From assembly GCA_030734395.1 (NCBI GenBank), contig JAUZTG010000011.1, positions 248,001-312,000 on the forward strand: a stretch of DNA of 64,000 nucleotides, read 5' to 3'. The notes under the pieces are model-generated. The model saw only the letters and a program-made list of their open reading frames with translations, was not told the origin of the DNA and ran no database searches. This stretch comes from Sarocladium kiliense (Eukaryota; Ascomycota; Sordariomycetes; Hypocreales; Sarocladiaceae). Both the position numbers and the translations under genes were made by a program. Shown here one piece after another: positions 58,224 to 64,000 of this stretch; within the stretch, counting starts at the first letter, position 1; every line of letters starts with the position of its first letter.

Positions 58224-58714
58224 TCATTTGGTAAACACATTTGTGTTCGCCCTAGTGTTCAGCTGGCTAACAGCGTTCATGAGGAAATCTAGAATGCCCG
58301 CGCTCCCTTCCCTCTGATCGAGCCCTGGCGGGATATTGACGATATCAATCTCAGGAGATATGTTCTTTGCAATCGCATTGGCCTCCTGCTGCTCCTCGGC
58401 ACTCCACTGACTGGAGCATATCTGTACCCATTGGCATACGTTCCATTAAGTGCCAGACGTTATATCGAAATTGAGCTTACCAGGATTCGGGCAGGTGTTA
58501 CCAATGCATCTAGTACAGTTGGCAAGTTTTCGATTGCTTGTCGCTGAGTTAATGATAGCTTTCGGCTTCTGACACTTTTTAACTTACTCAGAGCGTTGGC
58601 AACATGAACAATGTCGCTGTCCAATTCCAAGGTTTTCAGCAGCTGGTCCACGAGAGATGCTGCTCGAGCGGGAGTCTTATTGACAGATACGAGGTTGATC
58701 GGAGGGGAAGGCAT
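58224..58714 (-). CDS. Small protein of unknown function
   Basis: Two exons (58714-58481, 58421-58224) give 143 aa. The sequence is mainly amphipathic helix: RAASLVDQLLKTLELDSDIVHVANALSKL, RQAIENLPTVLDALVTPARIL, then SAEEQQEANAIAKNI and AGILDFLMNAVSQLN. There is no signal peptide. A 44-nt GTAAG...CAG stretch inside exon 1 was considered as an intron and rejected, because splicing it breaks the helical frame. A PGL/ISPEIDIVNIPPGLDQ segment suggests a short structured loop. I do not recognise the family. It carries a palindromic element 355 bp upstream, like the rest of the cluster. Confidence 0.6.
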
Positions 58715-59735
58715 GGCCAAGGTAATGAAGCAAATTCAACAGAGGTTTGAGATGAGTAGGAGGAGCCCAGGTTCACGAAAGATGGATTTGGTGATTCTCT
58801 TGCAGGTGTTATGTATGAGAGATTACACTGCAGTGCTATGTGAAATGAAACCCAAGGTCCAGAAGATTAGAGAGGGTGGCAGCCTGTCGATGTCCATCCC
58901 TTTCGGCCCTCTATCGGCCCCATGATTTGCTTACACTTCCGCCTGTCCATGACTGATGCAAAAACAAATGTACCGAAGTAATTTGAAGCGTCTAGAATCT
59001 CGGGATTCGCGATCGCCGCCGCTAATCCGCTGAACAGCACTTTGTCAGATAGACAGACAAGCCGCCGGCGGGCGCTAGTCCGCTCAAGGTTCGGCAATCT
59101 GACAGGCGTCTTCTAAAGACGGGGATGAGCATCCGATGCATGTGGGCATGAGACTTTCCGGGCCTGATATGCTTTTCAGCTCCTGAAGCGTCAACTGGTC
59201 TGATTCAGGTTGGAGCTCTTTAACAGCTGGGACAGTCCGTGAGGCTTTCTCGCAATATGGAGTACATGCTCGTCGTGGCACTGGTCAATGCGCCTGCAAG
59301 ATTTAGTCAGGTCAATTCCGTGCTTACATCCACGGCTCTTGTTGCCAGAGTTGCCATTTGATGCTGACGCTTGATGTGCTACGAAGAAAGCTGGGGCACA
59401 GCACAAGCCTACCGTGCAGATGCTCGAAATGGATCACTCAACCTTCGCAGACCTAGCTTGAAACCCGAGTATACAAGCTAGACTTGACAAATTCCTGGAC
59501 TTATTTCACAATTGACACAAGGGCTAATAGTTGAAGTGCGCATAATACGTTTCTCATGAATGCCGAAGGAGTCGCGCTGGGTGGTGGTCTGGCATATACA
59601 GTATGGAAAATCCAGTTATATAGGCATAGGCTGGTACCTGTAAAGGCAAAATAAAATCATGATATACCATCTCCCAGACATAATAAAGCCTTCTTCGAAG
59701 TATAATAGCCAACAGGACCACTGTGTGCCGGTGTT
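58715..59735. other. Intergenic; palindromic element and unassigned frames
   Basis: 1.0 kb upstream of the small gene. Minus-strand frames at 59406-59084 (SLEDACQIAEP end) look partly coding-like, but no splice model gives a known domain. Holds the element at 59068-59083. Confidence 0.45.
59068..59083. promoter_or_regulatory. Palindromic element GCGGGCGCTAGTCCGC
   Basis: One-base variant of the cluster palindrome, in the promoter of the small unknown gene (start 58714). It is preceded by CCGCCG, giving overlapping CGG/CCG triplets. Confidence 0.6.
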
Positions 59736-60272
59736 CTATTGAACAGCCCGGCGTTTCTTAAGCTCAGACTTCAGTACATTTGTGTCCCAAAAGGTTTTCC
59801 CAACGTAATACTGTAAGCCATCCGTACCTTGACCCTCGACTTCGCTTGGACCAGACACAAACTCAATGGTCCTCCTTACCGGGATGCCGATCTCTTTCCG
59901 ATCACCTTCCTTGGGATAAAATACCATATCTTGCTGGTGAATGAGCCTGTCCCCCTTCTCGTGACCGTCGAGGATTACCGTTGTAATTCGATTCTCGGGC
60001 TTCACGTGGGCAAAGTCACCAAACAAGGCCGGACTCTTCATCCAATTCCATACTTCAGTTCCACTATTCCATGTCGTTCCAGTATTCACAAAGAACTTGG
60101 CGCTAGGAGCAAACCAGTCGTGATACGGGCCAGAAAAGTCGCATGTTTTCACAACGGCGTCGTATTTCTCGAAGAAGTTAAGAGCAGGGACTTGTCGTGA
60201 CGCCTCGTTCCATTCTCCGTAGTGAGTTATGGCGGTGGATGTTAGGGTAGGCCCGCGTTGAACGTCTTCCAT
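59736..60272 (-). CDS. SnoaL/NTF2-like fold protein
   Basis: Single exon, 178 aa from the first ATG (60272); an open frame without ATG continues 22 codons further. The fold pattern is a helix (VPALNFFEKYDAVVKTCDFSGPYHDWFAPSAKFFVNTG) followed by strands TTVILDGHEKGDRLIHQQDMVFYPK and IPVRRTIEFV, as in SnoaL/NTF2-like domains. Such domains occur as polyketide cyclases, ketosteroid-isomerase-like enzymes or simple ligand binders. The catalytic His/Asp set cannot be assigned here. Divergent from the OsmC-type gene with a palindromic element midway between them. Confidence 0.72.
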   Translation of the reverse strand: MEDVQRGPTLTSTAITHYGEWNEASRQVPALNFFEKYDAVVKTCDFSGPYHDWFAPSAKFFVNTGTTWNSGTEVWNWMKSPALFGDFAHVKPENRITTVILDGHEKGDRLIHQQDMVFYPKEGDRKEIGIPVRRTIEFVSGPSEVEGQGTDGLQYYVGKTFWDTNVLKSELKKRRAVQ

Positions 60273-60926
60273 GTTGAGATTGATTGGAAAGGCGATGTGA
60301 GATTCTGCTTCTTGTCTCGATGAATTGTCCCCTTTCAAGAGCTTTCTGGAGAGACTTGAGTCAGATGAGAAATAGAAGGTTTAAGTGTAGCAATTGGTCG
60401 ACAGATATCTGGATTGCTTCTCAAGTTTGGCAAGTCTACAAGGCCGCGTGAACACGTGTCGGTCAATCTCAGTCCCATCTAGTTACTCAGCTTGCATTGG
60501 TCCATTAAAACGGCATTGGTAATCATTCGGCGCTTACTATCCAAGGCTCGCCTTCCACTGAGCACACGCAGTAGCGGACTAGCGTCCGCGTCTGATTATC
60601 CCAGCTGCAAACTCTGGAGACGCCATTCTCTGGTTTAGCATTGTCAATGCGCGTGCACACATAATCGACTTTCCATCATCAGCCTTTCTATGGTGATATG
60701 ATGCCTTAAGTAGATTAGGTAAGTCCGGCTTGGAATTTGGAGCAGTTCTCAACGTGATCCGTTGATTCGAGATGCGTAGATACGACATTCCGTAGAGTAT
60801 AAAACCGCATACTCGGCTGATCATGTTAGCGCACACTTTGCAACGCTCCGCTCAATACTGCACCCAAGCTATACACAAGTCATATTCTCGAATCGTGGAC
60901 GGGAACGCAATACATATACAGCAATC
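60273..60926. promoter_or_regulatory. Divergent promoter, SnoaL-like / OsmC-type
   Basis: 655 bp between opposite start codons. Contains a perfect 16-bp palindrome (60574-60589) 302 bp and 338 bp from the two starts. Confidence 0.6.
60574..60589. promoter_or_regulatory. Perfect palindromic element GCGGACTAGCGTCCGC
   Basis: GCGGAC-TAGC-GTCCGC, i.e. CGG-N8-CCG in inverted orientation, the arrangement bound by many Zn2Cys6 dimers. This and the copy at 57240 are reverse complements, both exact. Confidence 0.7.
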
Positions 60927-61358
60927 ATGAACTCTACTGGATATGCTACATGGGCAGGGCCTTGGAAGACGGGATCTGGAACTCTTTCAACAGCAAGCAA
61001 GACTTTCAGCGACATGCCATATACCTTCGCGAGTCGATTCGAAGGCTCTCCTGGCGCCAGTCCCGAGGAATTATTGGCAACTGCGCTGGCGGGATGCTTC
61101 AATCAAGCACTGGCTAATAATTTTGGCATGATTGGGTTCGAGGCGGACGCGGTACAGACCACAGTGGTTGTGGAACTCGGTTATGGATCCGATACTTATC
61201 CGTCCATCCTGTCTGTTGCTATCAGCACAGAGGTCAACGTGTTGGGTATGCCCAAAGAGCGATTCGACTATTGTGCGGAGCGCGCTCGCACCCATTGCAC
61301 AATTGCGCGGCTCCTCAACATTGAACCCACGTTGAAAGCAGAGCTCTTAGAGCGATGA
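60927..61358 (+). CDS. OsmC/Ohr-type thiol peroxidase
   Basis: Single exon, 143 aa. The two active-site cysteines are Cys57 (ALAGCFNQAL) and Cys124 (RTHCTIARLL), with ASPEELLATA before the first, the OsmC pattern. The end matches the family's usual length (about 140). OsmC/Ohr enzymes reduce organic hydroperoxides with lipoyl or dithiol donors. OsmC-type proteins are common in bacteria and scattered in fungi, so horizontal origin is possible but untested. The last gene of the palindrome-marked cluster. Confidence 0.9.
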   Translation: MNSTGYATWAGPWKTGSGTLSTASKTFSDMPYTFASRFEGSPGASPEELLATALAGCFNQALANNFGMIGFEADAVQTTVVVELGYGSDTYPSILSVAISTEVNVLGMPKERFDYCAERARTHCTIARLLNIEPTLKAELLER

Positions 61359-62763
61359 TCGGTAAATAATATGCGCTGAGATATTTCTACGGTAGCATAG
61401 AACAGAACTCTAGCATCCCCTGATGTCCATCCCACACTGTCCTGTCGCCACAGTGATAGAGGTTTCAACACAACATGAACCGCTCGAACAAAGGGCGGGA
61501 CCGGACTCAGTGAGTCTTGCTCAGTCACTGTGTCCCCGAACAAGTTTTCCAAGGTATAGCAATAGACACAGAGCTAAGGGGATCACCCTCACTTTATACG
61601 CCAATATGGAAGTGCCTGTCTGCAATACTCCGTAGCTTACACAAGATGTTTAGTGTTGCAGGTGGATACAGGGTAGTTTGAGGGGCCCACACCTGGCCGG
61701 CAGTGGCCGTAAGGGAGGAGGGTGCTTGTTTATTTTTAAATCATTCGCCCCAGCAAGCGTTAACGATGCCCCACGACATTCCACGCATGAAGTGTTAGCG
61801 AGCAGGATCTCGTACCAGGAGGAGACCGTCTCCCAACACGAGATTCCACGCCCCACGGCCCCCACTTGGACGCGAAACCCAACGAATCACTGGCTGCCGG
61901 GAGCAGAAGCATGAGCCTCGGATTCAGCGATGGGCCTGGATCGTCGTTGGGACTTGGCTGTGTCGCCAGTTGTTGGCCTGTGATCCTCTTCCTCGAAGGC
62001 AGTGCTTTTCTACAGCTAGAAGTTGATTACTGTTGACCAGCCACGATAATGAATAAATGAGCCTGGCAATGCATCTTTTAAGTGATGTGAAGGAGGCTTT
62101 TGAAAGCGATCTGATGTAAATACAAGGAGAGAACAAGCACCGAACACTGTCTTGTCCCGGCGTCTCCTGCAGTGGCACCACCCAAAACCTGCTAAGCCTC
62201 TAAGCCTCTGAGGCCCCCTGTCCGTTGGCCCCAAGAGCCGCCTGCCGCTCCCCGATCGGTTCTGTCTGCCGCCTGAGAAAAATACTAGCACCTTCCTCCT
62301 GTCTCTCGCTCCTCCCTCCCTTGCTTCACCATCGTCACCCACTCGCTTTCCTCATCGACTCGTCCTCTTCCTCGCATCACGCCTTGTGCTGCCTGTGGCC
62401 ATTGTTTGTCTTCCGTCTCTCGCTTTTTAATACTCGTCTCTCTCGTTTGACGACCATCCAACATTCGCTTGGCTACTTTCTGCCCGACTTTCGCTACCAC
62501 CCCTTTGGTTTCCCGTCCAACAAGCCACTCGTCTGGATTACCACCTTGGATTTCCTTCGACGAACAGCACCTACCTGTCGGCGCACATCGATTCACGCGT
62601 CTCGGAACTTGGATAACACCTCGAAGACGACAAGTGAAAGCACTTCGACAATTTTCACGCTCGCTCGAGTTTTGCTACCGACCGTTGGCCGTTGCTTCTT
62701 GATCCCAGGGGCTTCCCGTCGTGCCTGGCTCCGAATTTGAGTTTACAACGCCCGACACACACA
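61359..62763. other. Intergenic and pyrimidine-rich 5' leader
   Basis: 1.4 kb. From about 62280 the plus strand is C/T-rich, resembling a long fungal 5' leader of the next gene. Open frames on both strands here are low-complexity. Nothing else recognised. Confidence 0.5.
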
Positions 62764-63682
62764 ATGCTTCCCACAACCTCCCTCCTCCAGCTGGCCGTGT
62801 GCCTTTCGACCTTTGGGCGTTTTGTTGCTGCGTCGCCAGGACAGCTTCCAGGCTATGATGACTTGATTGCTCGCCAGGCTGATGAGTCTTGTATGTTTAC
62901 CCTACGCAACATTCCAATCCCCGGTACTCAGGAACGGACCACACTAACTGACATCGATAGCGGCTACCACCGATGACCCTAAAGTTATTGAACCCACCGG
63001 CGATTCGGGAGACTCAGAGACAACTGCTGAGCCAGAGGCTACCAGAACAACCGGTCGATCTCGCACGACCGGTGCTGACCTCAATACCGCCGAGCCTGAG
63101 AGCAGTGGAGGCTCGAGAACCCGCTCCAGCAAGCCTACTCACACCGAATTCTCTCCTGATCTGCCCGCAGGTGGTGTGGAAATGCTCACTCCTACCCAAA
63201 TTGCTGGCTCGACTCCTCTCTACAAAATCGGCAATGAGATCGAGTGGGCTTGGAACTACACTTCTCTTCTTGGGACACCGACCGCTGTTGATGTTCTCGT
63301 TAGCTGTGCCACCGCTTCCGAGACCTGGACCCTATCAAGCAACATGTCATTTGCCACAAGCGTCAACTTCACCTGGGACACGACGAAGCAGCGCGATGAT
63401 ACTGAGCAGCCGCTACTGACCGAGCTCTACACCCTTATTGTCAAGGACTCTGATGCCGAGATCAGCGATTCTCCAGAAGCTGGTTACTTGGGCGCTTACT
63501 CCGGCTTCACTTTCGGCCTTTACGCCCCACAGCCGTACACGCCCATGGCTGACTGGAAGTGCATTGCCTGTGACTCTGCCGCTCCGAGCCTGAACAGCCA
63601 GGCTCTTGGTCTGGCAGTTTTCATGAGTCTCATTAGTGTTCTCAGCTTTACGTGGTTCGTTACCGGCCTTGGTCTGCAGTAA
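62764..63682 (+). CDS. DUF7137-like secreted/membrane-anchored protein
   Basis: Two exons (62764-62890, 62961-63682) give 282 aa. The first ~25 residues are a signal peptide (LLQLAVCLSTFGRFVAA). A Ser/Thr/Arg-rich linker of about 75 residues follows and may be O-glycosylated. The core contains VEMLTPTQIAGSTPLYKIGNEIEWAWNYTSL (N-glycosylation sites NYTS, NMSF, NFTW) and FTFGLYAPQPYTPMADWKC, which I associate with fungal DUF7137 proteins. The C-terminus ends in one membrane span (LGLAVFMSLISVLSFTWF). Likely surface or secretory-pathway located with the core outside. Function unknown. Confidence 0.8.
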
Positions 63683-64000
63683 AGCCGAAGGTTAATCTCA
63701 TGACTTTCACGTCATCAACTTTCTCTTTGCGATATATTTGCGAGTATTATCTTTCTCTTACATATTACTGGCAACGGCACCAAAAGAACCAACCCATGGC
63801 GGGAAAGCGCCGAAAGAAATCTGACAGATACTTGGAGCGCCATCCGATTAATCGACATGACTGTCCACGTCATTCATGGAGCCAGGTGAAATAGGGGAAA
63901 GGCTGGTTTTTGGGAGCAAAGCGGCGTTTTGAGCAGAATGGGACAAATGACCGGGTTGTTATCTTGGTTGTATTACTTGTCATTGGTATACTCTCCTTTT
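63683..64000. other. 3' flank at right edge
   Basis: 318 bp downstream of the DUF7137-like gene; probably its 3' UTR. Nothing else seen. Confidence 0.5.

Noticed and set aside
58532..58575. A 44-nt GTAAG...CAG stretch as an intron in the small unknown gene
   Set aside because: Removing it shifts the frame and destroys the helical reading that continues into the second exon.
62016..62740. Frames on both strands before the DUF7137-like gene
   Set aside because: They reflect the pyrimidine-rich leader; no domain or plausible start.

Overview
The window is nuclear DNA of a filamentous ascomycete (Pezizomycotina; probably Dothideomycetes, which is inference only). Genes are monocistronic, lie on both strands, and are interrupted by short GT-AG introns (mostly 45-130 nt). 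The protein set (Zn2Cys6 regulators, Dcp2 with a long Gln-rich tail, an SRP9/21 protein, Opy1-like and DUF4112 proteins) is typical of that group. I reconstructed exon structures by hand. In every multi-exon model the exon lengths sum to a whole number of codons. No rRNA, tRNA or CRISPR feature was recognised.

Layout. 1-9 kb holds housekeeping genes: a three-RRM Pub1/TIA1-type protein (-), a Mediator Med2-like protein (+) and a double-PH Opy1-like protein (-). 9-18 kb is sparser: a remnant of a phosphoenolpyruvate synthase C-terminus, an L-lactate dehydrogenase paralogue lacking the catalytic His, a zinc alcohol dehydrogenase and an Hsp20/Hsp30 chaperone. 18-26.6 kb holds a 5'-truncated, frameshifted ABCC transporter pseudogene, followed by a Zn2Cys6 regulator, a PhnZ-like HD-domain oxygenase, a PhnY-like Fe(II)/2-oxoglutarate dioxygenase and a divergently transcribed Git1/PHS-family transporter. 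Together these four look like an oxidative phosphonate-utilisation cluster. 27.9-44.2 kb is housekeeping again: Ncs2/Ctu2, an Oac1-like carrier, Swd2, SRP9/21, ribonucleotide reductase small subunit, a DUF4112 protein, Dcp2 and an RRM protein. 45.8-48.8 kb pairs an amidohydrolase/lactonase-type enzyme with an allantoate-permease-family transporter.

50-61.4 kb is an accessory cluster: secreted epoxide hydrolase, isochorismatase-like hydrolase, Zn2Cys6 regulator, bZIP protein, GFA-family protein, a small unknown protein, a SnoaL-like protein and an OsmC-type peroxidase. A palindrome with consensus GCGGACTAGCGTCCGC (CGG-N8-CCG), or an array of its half-sites, lies upstream of every one of these genes except the bZIP. 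That geometry is typical of Zn2Cys6 binding sites, so the cluster probably forms one regulon under its own Zn2Cys6 protein. The window closes with a DUF7137-like membrane-anchored protein.

The two observations I rate highest are the predicted fungal phosphonate cluster (19.5-26.6 kb) and the palindrome-marked regulon (51.9-60.6 kb).
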